From assembly GCA_963744345.1 (NCBI GenBank), contig CAVUTD010000026.1, forward strand, positions 62,001-126,000: a stretch of 64,000 bases of DNA, in the 5' to 3' direction. This DNA is from DASTFP01 sp963744345 (GTDB taxonomy: Bacteria; Verrucomicrobiota; Verrucomicrobiia; Chthoniobacterales; Terrimicrobiaceae). A program made the position numbers and the translations under genes. Positions 1 to 8,809 of this stretch are shown in pieces. How positions within the stretch are numbered: the first letter of the stretch is position 1; each line of letters begins with the position of its first letter. The notes beneath the pieces are model-generated. The model made no database searches, had not been told where the DNA came from, and worked only from the letters and a program-made list of their open reading frames with translations.

Positions 1-813
1 GGCGCGGCAAGCCTCCGGTTTGCGGATCGAAAGCTCCGCCTTGAGCAAACTCGCGAAGTTATTCTTGCGGGATCGATCCCGGACGGGATGGCCGGCGTTG
101 AGTGGAGGGAACTTCCAGGCGTTCAACTTAGCGACCTTGAGAAAACCCCCGCCGGCAACGCGCGATTTGAGGAAGCCCCGCCCGCAGCGGTTCGGCCCGA
201 GAACTATGCCGCTTGGCAGAGAGACTTTGTCCAAGCCCTTCTCTTAACTCAGAGTCTCCAGGTTTTTCGTTGTGCCAGCGTGAAGGCCACATCAAGGCCC
301 GACGAGACGGAGGGAGAGTTCAGGACGCGGATCGCGCAGGCTTTGCGCGAGAAGCGGGACGCCACCATTGAAGCGCTGCGGAAGAAATATGCGCCGCGCG
401 TGGCATCTCTTCAGGTGCGCCTGGCTCGAGCGAGTGCCGCCGTCGAGACTCAAAAAGAACAGGCATCGCAAACACGCATGCAAACGTTCATCTCCGTAGG
501 CTCAACTCTGCTCGGGGCAGTTCTCGGGCGCAAGGGCTTGAGCTCTTCCACGATCAGCAAGGCCACCACCGCGGCCAGAGGTGTGAGCCGCAGCATTCAA
601 GAGGGTTCGGAAGCTGCCGCGGCAGAACAGGGTGTGGAGGTAATTCGGCGGCAAATTGCGGATATCGAAACCGAAATCGAAGCGGAAAGCGCCGCATTGG
701 CGGCGAGCCAGCCAGATATCGAGGTCGTTGAAGTGAAACCGCTCAAGAGCGCGGTATCCGTCCGCTTGATCGCCCTAGGATGGTTACCCGACGAGGAAGC
801 TCGGCAAAGCTAA
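1..813 (+). CDS. C-terminal part of a HerA/DUF87-type ATP-binding protein (5' end outside window)
   Basis: The frame is open from the first base, so the start codon lies off the left edge. The visible 270 residues contain no Walker motifs. They comprise a charged helical segment (LREKRDATIEALRKKYAPR at about residues 120-138), a long coiled coil, a glycine-containing hydrophobic stretch (STLLGAVLGRKG) and a second coiled coil ending in a strand with VRLIALGWLP. From memory, this arrangement matches the C-terminal tail of bacterial ATP-binding proteins whose N-terminal half is a HerA/DUF87 helicase-like domain. That domain is not visible, so the assignment rests on tail similarity only. The biological role is unknown. 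It converges with thiE, with 3 bases between the stops. Confidence 0.6.
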   Translation, partial: GAASLRFADRKLRLEQTREVILAGSIPDGMAGVEWRELPGVQLSDLEKTPAGNARFEEAPPAAVRPENYAAWQRDFVQALLLTQSLQVFRCASVKATSRPDETEGEFRTRIAQALREKRDATIEALRKKYAPRVASLQVRLARASAAVETQKEQASQTRMQTFISVGSTLLGAVLGRKGLSSSTISKATTAARGVSRSIQEGSEAAAAEQGVEVIRRQIADIETEIEAESAALAASQPDIEVVEVKPLKSAVSVRLIALGWLPDEEARQS

Positions 814-816
814 CAT

Positions 817-1470
817 TCAACCAGGCTTTGCAGCCAGAAGATCTCTACAATCCTGGCAGTAGACCTGCGCATCTGGAGCCTTGAGGATGCCTGAAACGAT
901 AGCGACTCTTTGCGCCCCTGCGGCAAGAACAATTGGTAAATTCTCGCGCTTGATACCTCCAATGCAAAACACGGGCAGAGATATCAAATGTTGAACCCGG
1001 CTGATTTCGCTGAGGCCGATCGGCGGGTAGTCCGGTTTGGTGGGGGTTGCAAAAAGCGGACCAAAGCCGATGTAGTCGGCTCCTTCGTCCTGCGCTGCGA
1101 GAGCTTGGTTCAGACTATGCGTCGATTTGCCGATGATGGCCGCTTTTCCAGCGAGCGCGCGTGCCTCGGCAACGCTCACGTCGTCCTGTCCGACATGCGC
1201 TCCGGCCGCCCCGAATTGGGGGACTAACTCCGGACGATCATTAAGAATGAAGGGAACATGATGCGCCAGGCAGAGCGCCGCGAGACTGGTTACCAGTGAA
1301 GCAATCTCGGTGAGATCTTTGTTCTTGGCGCGCAGCTGAAGGAATTGGACGCCTCCCTCGAGCATCCTCTGCGCGATGGTAAGCGCGGAACTCTCAGGGA
1401 CGTAGCCAAGATCCAGGATGCCATAGAGTCTTGCCTCTTGGAGAGCAGCCTGCTGCCACAGAGAGCTCAT
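817..1470 (-). CDS. thiE: Thiamine phosphate synthase
   Basis: Joins hydroxymethylpyrimidine diphosphate and the thiazole phosphate to give thiamine phosphate in the cytoplasm. The 217-residue length is normal for the family. Visible family motifs are QLRAK (residues 45-49), NDRPEL (77-82), the diphosphate/Mg-binding GQDD (94-97), GFGPLFATPTK (135-145) and PVFCIGGI (166-173), all in the order expected of the TIM barrel. The ATG start is preceded by a 36-base gap from the upstream nucleotidyltransferase gene on the same strand, so the two are probably co-transcribed. Other thiamine genes in the window (thiH, thiS) are about 15 kb away. I see no TPP riboswitch upstream. Confidence 0.93.
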   Translation of the reverse strand: MSSLWQQAALQEARLYGILDLGYVPESSALTIAQRMLEGGVQFLQLRAKNKDLTEIASLVTSLAALCLAHHVPFILNDRPELVPQFGAAGAHVGQDDVSVAEARALAGKAAIIGKSTHSLNQALAAQDEGADYIGFGPLFATPTKPDYPPIGLSEISRVQHLISLPVFCIGGIKRENLPIVLAAGAQRVAIVSGILKAPDAQVYCQDCRDLLAAKPG

Positions 1471-1506
1471 TCAGAAGGAGACGCGAGGCTGGGCGGCCCT
1501 TTCGGT

Positions 1507-2415
1507 TTACTTCGACAGAGGTGTAGGGTAGACGCCCGCCGCATGCAGTCGTTCGAGCGCCTTCATGACCTCCGGTTTGTCCTCCCGATAGGTTACGCCG
1601 AACCACTCAGCATCTGTCGGCAAAACGGCGAGACTCGCCTCTTTGCGTGCGATCATCTCTCCGATGGCCACGGGGATGTAGCATTCCGCCTTTGGATCAG
1701 ATGAGCTTGTCCTCAGAAATTCGACGAGCTGTCGTTCAATCAATGGGAAAACGGCGGGCGTCAAACCCCAGAAATTCATGGAAACAGGCTCCTCTCCACC
1801 AAACTTCTTCACGCTGCCGTCCGGTTCTTGTTCTTGAATCCCGCCTGCCACACGCTCGATTCCCGTACATTCCCTGATCGTTATCAGTTGTCCTCGGGCA
1901 TCCACCTGACAGACACCGCGGGCAACCGACCCATGCTCGGACAGCGTGTGATCCAACCGGTAGCCAGCCATCGCAAAATGCGGAGCTTCCGGAGACGAGG
2001 ACTCTAAAAAACGACCAACCACCTGATAGGTTTCGCGTCCATAGAAATCGTCGGCATTGATCGCCGAAAAAGGTTCACTCACCGCCTCTCGCGCGCACCA
2101 GATGGCGTGCGCCGTCCCCCACGGCTTCTTTCTGTCTGCGGGAACGGAAAAGCCTTCGGGAAGGAAATCGAGCTGTTGGAAGACGTAATCGACCGCGATG
2201 TTTCCGTGGTAGCGCGAGCCGACCTTTTGCCGGAACTCCGTCTCGATGTCGCGCCGAATGATAAAGACCACGCGTTCGAAGCCGGCTCGCAGAGCGTCAA
2301 ACACAGAGTAGTCCAAAAGAGTTTCGCCTGAAGGTCCCATCGGGTCGAGTTGCTTTAACCCGCCATACCGGCTGCCCATGCCTGCCGCGAGAACAAGAAG
2401 AGTTAGCTTAGGCAT
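1507..2415 (-). CDS. Sugar-phosphate nucleotidyltransferase family protein
   Basis: A 302-residue Rossmann-type NTP transferase. The N-terminus carries the nucleotide-binding signature LAAGMGSRYGGLKQLDP (about residues 9-25), followed by GETLLDYSVFDA, as in nucleotidyltransferases that transfer NMP to sugar phosphates. INADDFYG (about residue 119) is the family's metal-binding Asp region. Length and motifs fit an NTP_transferase domain protein without the left-handed beta-helix C-terminal domain of GlmU. The substrate cannot be read from sequence. It lies between recN (78 bases upstream) and thiE on the same strand and starts at an ATG. Confidence 0.8.
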   Translation of the reverse strand: MPKLTLLVLAAGMGSRYGGLKQLDPMGPSGETLLDYSVFDALRAGFERVVFIIRRDIETEFRQKVGSRYHGNIAVDYVFQQLDFLPEGFSVPADRKKPWGTAHAIWCAREAVSEPFSAINADDFYGRETYQVVGRFLESSSPEAPHFAMAGYRLDHTLSEHGSVARGVCQVDARGQLITIRECTGIERVAGGIQEQEPDGSVKKFGGEEPVSMNFWGLTPAVFPLIERQLVEFLRTSSSDPKAECYIPVAIGEMIARKEASLAVLPTDAEWFGVTYREDKPEVMKALERLHAAGVYPTPLSK

Positions 2416-2493
2416 GGTCGAAGTCTTATGGATTGTCCAGGGTGAATCAAGCTCTTCGTCTTGGAGATGGGAGCCTCAAAGGAACCGAGCGTT

Positions 2494-4164
2494 CTACGTT
2501 TGCCCGTTCAAGAGCGCGCGCGCATGCGCGACCGCGGACTCCGAGATGCCGCCAAGCATTCTTGCGATTTCCTCCTCGCGGACTTTGCCGGTGGCCCGCG
2601 AGAGATTTGTGCGAGCGCGCTTCTTACTGATTTCCTTATTGACTACATAGTGACTGGACGCAGTCGCGGCGACTTGAGGCAGATGAGTGATACAGAGCAC
2701 CTGGCGGGAACGGCCGAGCTCCCGCATTTTCATTGCCACTTTCGAGGCAATCTCTCCGCCGATATTGGCGTCAATCTCATCAAAAACGAGCACCGGGATA
2801 TCGTCCTGATCGGCCAGTGCGCTTTTGAGAGCAAGCATGACGCGGGAGATCTCACCGCTGGATGCAATCGCACGCAGAGCACGCTGCGGCTCGCCCGGAT
2901 TCGGCGAAAACAGGAAATCCGCTGTCTCCTTTCCATGCTCCGAAGGCGCCTCCAGATTCTCGAGCGCGATGGAAAAATCTGATTTGAGAAATCCAAGGGA
3001 CCTAAGACCAAGCCGGACTCGGTCGGCAAGTTGTTGTGAGGCGCTTCTTCGCAGAACACTAAGCTTTTCACCGCAAGAATGCATCGCCTGTTCCGCCCCG
3101 CGAATCTCCCCATCCAGAGTGCTCTGGCGTTCAGAACGCACGAGCAGCTCGCTCAAGCGACTGCCAGCCTGTTGGCCGAAAGTGATGATCTCCTCGATGG
3201 TCCGCCCGTACTTCCGCTTGAGCGATTGGATTATGTCGAGGCGCGCTTCGATATCAGCTGAATCCATCGGTTGGTTTTCGAGCGCTGATGAGTAGGACTG
3301 GACGCAGCGTGCGAGTTCGTCCGTCGCCACAAAGACTGCTTCACAGGCGCGGGACAGCTCTTCCGAGCGAGGGTCCAAGTGTATGAGCTCGCGTGTTAAA
3401 CGCGAAAGGTTTTGGAGCCTGGCCATGAGCGAATCTTCATCCCCGGAGAGACCTGCCATGAGTTGAGCGCAAACGTCAGCGATGCGCCGCATGTTGCTGG
3501 CCATGCGCTGGCGCGAGAGCAGAATTTCCTCTTCCCCAAGTTGCAAACGGGCGGCCTCAATTTCGTCGACCTGGTGAGTGAGCAGATCAACTTCTCGAGC
3601 CGCGCTCTGTTCGTCGAGAAGGAGAGAAATTTTCTCTTTCTGGAGATCCAGCAAAGTGCGGCGCGCCTCGGCGAATTGCTGGCGAAGCTTTTCTGCGCCG
3701 CAAAATCGGTCCAGCAGATAGGTCTGCTGATCGCGCGAAAAGAGGCTTTGATGATCATGGGGTCCGTGAAGATCAACCAACAGATTTCCCAAGGAGCGAA
3801 GCAAGGCCAGGGTACAAGGTGAACCATTTGCAAACTGCTTGCTCGCTCCCTGAACGGGCAGCACCCGCCTCAGGAGAAGGCGTCCCTCTTCGCAACCCTC
3901 GGCGCCGTGACTGTCAAGAAGTAAACTGATCCGCTCATCGTTGACGTTCTCGAAAACGGCCTCGACTGCACAAGCGTCAGCGCCCGTTCGGACCGCATTC
4001 TTATCCGACCGCTCACCGAGCACCAGATTCATTGCGCCCAGGATGATGGATTTCCCCGCCCCGGTCTCTCCGGTGATGGCCACAAACCCGGCCTGCGGCT
4101 CCCAAGTCAGTTCTTCAACAAGAGCGAGGTTACGAATGCGCAGCGAGGTGAGCGTTGCGGACAT
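2494..4164 (-). CDS. recN: DNA repair ATPase RecN
   Basis: SMC-like repair ATPase that acts at double-strand breaks in recombination. With the ATG at 4164 the protein has 556 residues, the usual length, and opens MSATLTSLRIRNLALVEEL. An open frame continues further upstream, but that part has no family similarity and would overlap the divergent gene, so I reject the longer start. Walker A is GETGAGKS (residues 32-39). The centre is a long coiled coil. The C-terminal half has the ABC signature region SSGEISRVMLALK and Walker B VLVFDEIDANIGG. The start lies only 28 bases from the divergent metallohydrolase start, so promoters must overlap coding sequence. Confidence 0.93.
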   Translation of the reverse strand: MSATLTSLRIRNLALVEELTWEPQAGFVAITGETGAGKSIILGAMNLVLGERSDKNAVRTGADACAVEAVFENVNDERISLLLDSHGAEGCEEGRLLLRRVLPVQGASKQFANGSPCTLALLRSLGNLLVDLHGPHDHQSLFSRDQQTYLLDRFCGAEKLRQQFAEARRTLLDLQKEKISLLLDEQSAAREVDLLTHQVDEIEAARLQLGEEEILLSRQRMASNMRRIADVCAQLMAGLSGDEDSLMARLQNLSRLTRELIHLDPRSEELSRACEAVFVATDELARCVQSYSSALENQPMDSADIEARLDIIQSLKRKYGRTIEEIITFGQQAGSRLSELLVRSERQSTLDGEIRGAEQAMHSCGEKLSVLRRSASQQLADRVRLGLRSLGFLKSDFSIALENLEAPSEHGKETADFLFSPNPGEPQRALRAIASSGEISRVMLALKSALADQDDIPVLVFDEIDANIGGEIASKVAMKMRELGRSRQVLCITHLPQVAATASSHYVVNKEISKKRARTNLSRATGKVREEEIARMLGGISESAVAHARALLNGQT

Positions 4165-4192
4165 AGGCGGACTATGCCATGAAGAGCGCGCA

Positions 4193-4975
4193 ATGCGGGA
4201 GGTAGAAGTTACGTTTCTTGGCACTGGCACATCGCACGGGATTCCAGTGATCGGCTGCCAATGCCATGTATGCTCGTCGCCTGATCCGCGAGACAAACGC
4301 CTGCGCTGCGCCATTCAGTTGCGAACACCCGAAATGGTCATCCAGGTCGATACCCCACCGGATTTTCGCACCCAATGTCTTCGCGAAGCAGTCACGCGGA
4401 TCGATGCGGTCATCTACACCCACTCGCATACAGATCATATTCTCGGTTTCGACGATCTCCGTCGGTTTTGCGAACTGGAAAACAAATCCATGCCAATCTA
4501 TGCGGCCGAGAGGACGCTTAAAGATCTCCGACGAGTTTTTCAATACGCCTTCGGTGGTGAATATCGCTTCTCCGGCTATATCCGACCGGAACCAGTTGTC
4601 ATCAATGGACCTTTTCGGCTCGGCGAGACCGAAATCATCCCGTTTGATTTGCCTCATGGTCGAACCATGACCACCGGGCTGATTTTTCGGCGCAACGGTC
4701 GCAAACTTCTGGCGTATTTCACAGATTGCAAGGAAGTCTCTCCTGAAGCGGAGGAAGCGGCGCGGGGAGTCGATACACTCGTGGTCGATGCCTTGCGGCA
4801 CGCTTCCCATATGACCCACATGTCTCTCGCAGAGGCCATCTCAGTGTCCATGCGTATCGCGCCGCGCGCGACGTACTTTACTCATATGTGTCATGATCTT
4901 GGACATGCCGAGACCGAGTTACTCTTGCCGGAGAACATTCGACTGGCTTACGATGGATTGGCGTTTGCGATTTAG
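4193..4975 (+). CDS. MBL-fold metallohydrolase, PhnP-like
   Basis: A 260-residue metallo-beta-lactamase-fold hydrolase. The zinc-binding motif HSHTDH is at residues 77-82 and further metal ligands follow (TDCKEV, HASHMTH, THMCHD). The N-terminal GCQCHVC (21-27) matches the structural cysteine cluster of PhnP-type phosphoribosyl cyclic phosphodiesterases. That suggests a phosphodiesterase acting on cyclic or nucleotide phosphates. No phn genes are near, so a phosphonate role is not supported. The ATG at 4193 gives the family-typical opening MREVEVTFLGTGTSHGIP; upstream in-frame sequence is antisense to recN. Confidence 0.85.
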   Translation: MREVEVTFLGTGTSHGIPVIGCQCHVCSSPDPRDKRLRCAIQLRTPEMVIQVDTPPDFRTQCLREAVTRIDAVIYTHSHTDHILGFDDLRRFCELENKSMPIYAAERTLKDLRRVFQYAFGGEYRFSGYIRPEPVVINGPFRLGETEIIPFDLPHGRTMTTGLIFRRNGRKLLAYFTDCKEVSPEAEEAARGVDTLVVDALRHASHMTHMSLAEAISVSMRIAPRATYFTHMCHDLGHAETELLLPENIRLAYDGLAFAI

Positions 4976-5196
4976 TGTGCAACTGTTGGCATCACCGTTC
5001 TTGCTCCGCAGGATGTGGCCGCCGGTGTGCGGCTCGTCATCCTTGCCTCTTCCTGACGCACTCGCGAAATTCGTGCTAGCTTTGAGAGCCTGCGAGGCGA
5101 TGTGAACCTGAGCTTGCTGATTTTCGGAGCAGTCTAATGGAGGATCAAACCGTCATGACGCAGGGGGTCGGGGAGTTGTAACGTGAAGCCTTGGAC

Positions 5197-6531
5197 ATGA
5201 AAGTTGCCCGGGAATCTACATACCGACAGCTTCGGACTAGATTGGCGGGGCTGCGCCTGCGCGAATTGACTCCTCACCGCATCCCTGAGCTTGAGCTGCA
5301 GGCGAGAATATTCAGTGGAGAGTTTGGCTTCTCATGGCATGGCGAGGACGGGGAGAGAGTGGAGATCGTCAATTTTGGAACTTGGAACCGTGAGCCAGGT
5401 CCAGACTTTTGCGGCGCCCAAGTACTCATCGACGGTGTCAGGAGGATTGGGGACATAGAGATTGATCAAGATGTCAAGGATTGGGAAAACCATGGGCATT
5501 CGCGAAATGCTTCTTACGATAATGTCGTCCTGCATCTCTTCGTCCGCAGAGGACAGCGCCGTTACTTTACTGCTACGCGGGAAAACAAAGCCATCACGCA
5601 GGTCTGTTTGGTGCTACCTAAGACTCCAGAGTATACGAGACCGGCGCGCAATGGCGCCATTGACCAAGCAAAGGCGGCGAAATTGATCGAAGCGGCGGCG
5701 GCCTTTCGCCTCCATCGGAAGTGCGAAATCTTCCAGCGGGCAGCCAGCCTTCGCGGCCGAGATGAGGCGCTCTTCGAAGCGATCGCGGCGGCGATGGGAT
5801 TTAAGAATAACAAGATCCCCTTTCTGCTCGTGGCACAACGGACGAGTCTGGCACGCGCGAGAGGCGAAGGCGGAGAAGCTTTGCTTTTTGGGCTTTCGGG
5901 TTTCCTGAAGGCGGGCCACTTTGATGAAGGCGATAGCGAAGCGCGCCAATATCTTCGCGAGCTTTGGGAAAAATGGTGGGCGATTCGCAACAGAGAAGAG
6001 CGCTTAATCCTGCCCGAGAATGCCTGGACTTATTCTGCAGTGCGCCCGGCGAACCATCCTCATCGTCGCATGGGCGCACTGGCTGCCGCCGTGCATTCCT
6101 TCGCCTCGATCTGCCGGGCGGTCGAATCGGGGGACAGAGTCAACTTCGCTGCGCGATTCTCTGCTCTCCACCATTTGTTCTGGCAGAGGCACGCCAATTT
6201 GGACGGCCAGCCTCTGGCGCGGGCGACGTCGCTCGTCGGGGCTGACAGAACGCTGGATATGCTCATTAACGTTTTCTTACCTGCGCGACCCTACGACGAA
6301 GCCTGGAGCACACTCTGTTCACTGTCCGGTCCTACCCCGAGTCGTAGGATTCTGAAGACGTCGGAATGGCTTCTCGGATTTGCGGGGCCAGATAACTTGC
6401 GCTCGGCAATGCGTCAGCAAGGGCTATTGCAACTCGCGGAGGATTTCCCGCATGTGAACGCAGAAGAGGTGTGGGGAAATTTCGCGAACGCGTGGAGCCC
6501 AGCCAAGAGTGCGGGACATGTCGAATCATGA
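5197..6531 (+). CDS. DUF2851 family protein
   Basis: A 444-residue cytoplasmic protein matching the DUF2851 family, which is widespread in Bacteroidetes, Verrucomicrobia and related phyla. The N-terminal core contains FGTWNREPGPDFCGAQV and GDIEID, followed by NVVLHLFV, a conserved block resembling a nuclease-like acidic core. A helical C-terminal region follows. Family function is not established. The start is taken as the ATG at 5197; a TTG two codons earlier is possible. It is followed after 90 bases by the pilT-like gene on the same strand. The 220 bases before it hold no gene. Confidence 0.8.
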   Translation: MKVARESTYRQLRTRLAGLRLRELTPHRIPELELQARIFSGEFGFSWHGEDGERVEIVNFGTWNREPGPDFCGAQVLIDGVRRIGDIEIDQDVKDWENHGHSRNASYDNVVLHLFVRRGQRRYFTATRENKAITQVCLVLPKTPEYTRPARNGAIDQAKAAKLIEAAAAFRLHRKCEIFQRAASLRGRDEALFEAIAAAMGFKNNKIPFLLVAQRTSLARARGEGGEALLFGLSGFLKAGHFDEGDSEARQYLRELWEKWWAIRNREERLILPENAWTYSAVRPANHPHRRMGALAAAVHSFASICRAVESGDRVNFAARFSALHHLFWQRHANLDGQPLARATSLVGADRTLDMLINVFLPARPYDEAWSTLCSLSGPTPSRRILKTSEWLLGFAGPDNLRSAMRQQGLLQLAEDFPHVNAEEVWGNFANAWSPAKSAGHVES

Positions 6532-6621
6532 ATGGCGGCGACAAGGTCCAGACAATGCTAATCAGGGATGCTCAGGCGGCTTTTCTTGCCATCTTGTTTA
6601 CGACATGCTCTTCACAAGTTG

Positions 6622-7708
6622 ATGGCTAAGATTCTCCCCCAAGCCTTGGAAGCCTTGTGCGCGGCTGCAGACGAATACAGTGCCTCGGATCTACTGCTTC
6701 ATGAAGGCCTAACGCCTCAGGTCCGCATCAGCGGAACTCTCATGCCACTTGAATTTGATCCTCTTGAGAAGGCGTTCTTCGATGAGCTTTGGCATGCGTG
6801 TGGCGCTCATGAAGATACCCACGACCATGACGCGAGCCTCGAATCGAGCGGCGGCATTCGCTTTCGTGTGAATCTGCTTCGGCAACTTGGAAGACGCGCA
6901 GCCGTTTTGCGGCGCATTCAAAGCGAAATCCCGGATCTGGTCACGCTGGGAGTTCCGGCCGAATTGCTTCGGCAATGGATCACCAAGCAGGCCGGGTTGA
7001 TCCTTATTTGCGGGGCGACAGGTTCAGGGAAAAGTACCTACGCTCGCTGCGGCCCTCGATTGGATGAATCAAAGTGTCTCCCGTCACGTGGTGACGATTG
7101 AAGATCCGGTCGAATTTCTCTTTTCGCAGCGCATGTCTCTGTTTACCCAACGGGAGGTTGGCATCGACACGCCGAGTTTTGCCGAAGGTTTGCGCCGATC
7201 ACTCCGTCAGGATCCTGATGTGATCTTCGTCGGCGAAATTCGCGATGCCGAGACAGCAGCTACCGCAATTCAGGCTTGCGAAACCGGGCACCTCGTCTTG
7301 ACTACTCTGCACTGCTCCAGCTGCACGGATGCCGTCGAACGCCTGCAGCTCTTTTTTCCTGCCGCCTTGCGAGATGCTGTGCGAAGGACGCTTTCCGTCC
7401 AGTTGCTCGGCGTCCTCTGTCAAAGACTGCTTCCCGCCTTGCCCGCGGGAATGGCTCTTGCCGTGGAGTATTTCTCCAACGTGGGAGCAATGCGCAAATA
7501 CATCGCGGAGGGTAAGCTGCCGGAGCTTGCGGACGCCATTGTGCGCTCGGACGCGCATTCGGCGCAGAGTTTCGTTTCTTCGATGGCGCAGCTTGTGCGA
7601 GCCGACAAAGTCTCGATGGAGGTGGCGGCGGCCTCGTCAGGCAATCCCCAGGAACTTGCGCTAGCGCTCCGCGGGATCAGTTCCTCATCACAAGCCACTC
7701 GGCGATAG
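6622..7708 (+). CDS. PilT-like type IV pilus ATPase, frameshifted
   Basis: Secretion-type ATPase that would power pilus retraction. The reading frame breaks inside the catalytic core. Frame one carries the N-terminal PilT domain and Walker A GATGSGKST. The rest (VTIEDPVEFLF, RQDPDVIFVGEIRD Walker B, CETGHLVLTTLH His box) continues one frame over. Removing the T at 7039 restores GKSTTLAAAL and one 361-residue protein, the normal length. It is similar to the intact PilT directly downstream, so this is a tandem paralogue (PilT2/PilU-like). The stop precedes the next start by 6 bases. Either a sequencing error or a recent inactivation; the start codon at 6622 is uncertain. Confidence 0.78.
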
Positions 7709-7714
7709 ACTTTG

Positions 7715-8809
7715 ATGAATGAGTTAGATCTTGTTCAGCTGCTAACCGTCGCAGTTGAAAGAGGCGCATCTGATCTGCACCTCACCGTAGATGCACCGCC
7801 ACTCCTTCGCATCAATGGAGAGCTTACACCTTTGGACGGCACACCGATGGACCTAGATTCTTGCAGGGACATGGTTCTCGGAATTCTGACTGAACACCAG
7901 CGTTCGCGTCTCGAACAAGAATGGGAGCTGGATTTCGCGCTACAAGTGGAAGGCGCGGGGCGATTTCGCGGTAATGCTCATTATTGTCGCGGAGCGCTCG
8001 AGGCGGCCTTTCGCCATATCCCTCATCAAATTCCGGAACTCGCTGTGTTGGGGCACAGCGCAGCGGTCGAGCAGATTTGCCAACTCCAGCGAGGTTTAGT
8101 GCTGGTGACAGGCATGACGGGTTCGGGGAAGAGCACCACGCTCGCGGCAATGGTGAAACATATTAGCGAACGCCTCGCTGGGGTGATCATCACAATCGAA
8201 GACCCAATCGAGTTCGTCTTCGGCAACGCCAGCAGCATTATCAAGCAACGCGAGGTGGGAAGCGATACGCGTTCATTCGCCGAGGCTTTGCGGCATGCTC
8301 TGCGGCAGGACCCCGACGTAATCCTCGTCGGAGAGTTGCGTGACTCCGAGACTATTAGTGCGGCAGTGACTGCGGCAGAAACAGGGCATCTCGTCTTGGG
8401 AACGCTGCATACGATCGATGCCCCAAAGGCGATCGACCGTATCGTAGATGCTTTCGCTCCGCAGCAACAGCCACAGATTATTGCGCAACTTGCGAACGCC
8501 TTGGAGGCAGTTGTCTCGCAACGACTCCTTCCGAGCGAATCAGGCGGCAGGCGTGTTCTAGCCACAGAAGTGCTCGTGGCAAATACGGCCGTGCGCGCCA
8601 CCATTCGAGAGCGCCGTTGGGAGCAAATCGTCGGGCTCATCGAAATCGGCGCCAAAGACGGGATGCGAACATTCGATGATTCGTTGGCTGAACTTTATCT
8701 CGGGCGTCAGATCAGCAAGGAAGAGGCGATCGCCAATGCGCGGGATAAGGCTCGCTTTGAGAGTCTGCTGCGGATGCAACCCGAAAAGAAGCGAAGTCTT
8801 ATCTGGTGA
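7715..8809 (+). CDS. pilT: Type IV pilus retraction ATPase PilT
   Basis: Hexameric motor ATPase that disassembles type IV pili at the inner membrane and drives twitching motility. The intact 364-residue protein shows the N-terminal GASDLHLTVDAPPLLRINGE domain, Walker A GMTGSGKST, the Asp box IIEDP-like TIEDPIEF, Walker B DPDVILVGELRD and the His box AAETGHLVLGTLHT, all in standard order. The start is the ATG at 7715, just after a TTG. Its stop overlaps the GTG start of the transglutaminase-like gene by 4 bases, so the pilT-like / pilT / transglutaminase trio is probably one operon. A prepilin peptidase gene lies at 36-37.5 kb. Confidence 0.92.
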   Translation: MNELDLVQLLTVAVERGASDLHLTVDAPPLLRINGELTPLDGTPMDLDSCRDMVLGILTEHQRSRLEQEWELDFALQVEGAGRFRGNAHYCRGALEAAFRHIPHQIPELAVLGHSAAVEQICQLQRGLVLVTGMTGSGKSTTLAAMVKHISERLAGVIITIEDPIEFVFGNASSIIKQREVGSDTRSFAEALRHALRQDPDVILVGELRDSETISAAVTAAETGHLVLGTLHTIDAPKAIDRIVDAFAPQQQPQIIAQLANALEAVVSQRLLPSESGGRRVLATEVLVANTAVRATIRERRWEQIVGLIEIGAKDGMRTFDDSLAELYLGRQISKEEAIANARDKARFESLLRMQPEKKRSLIW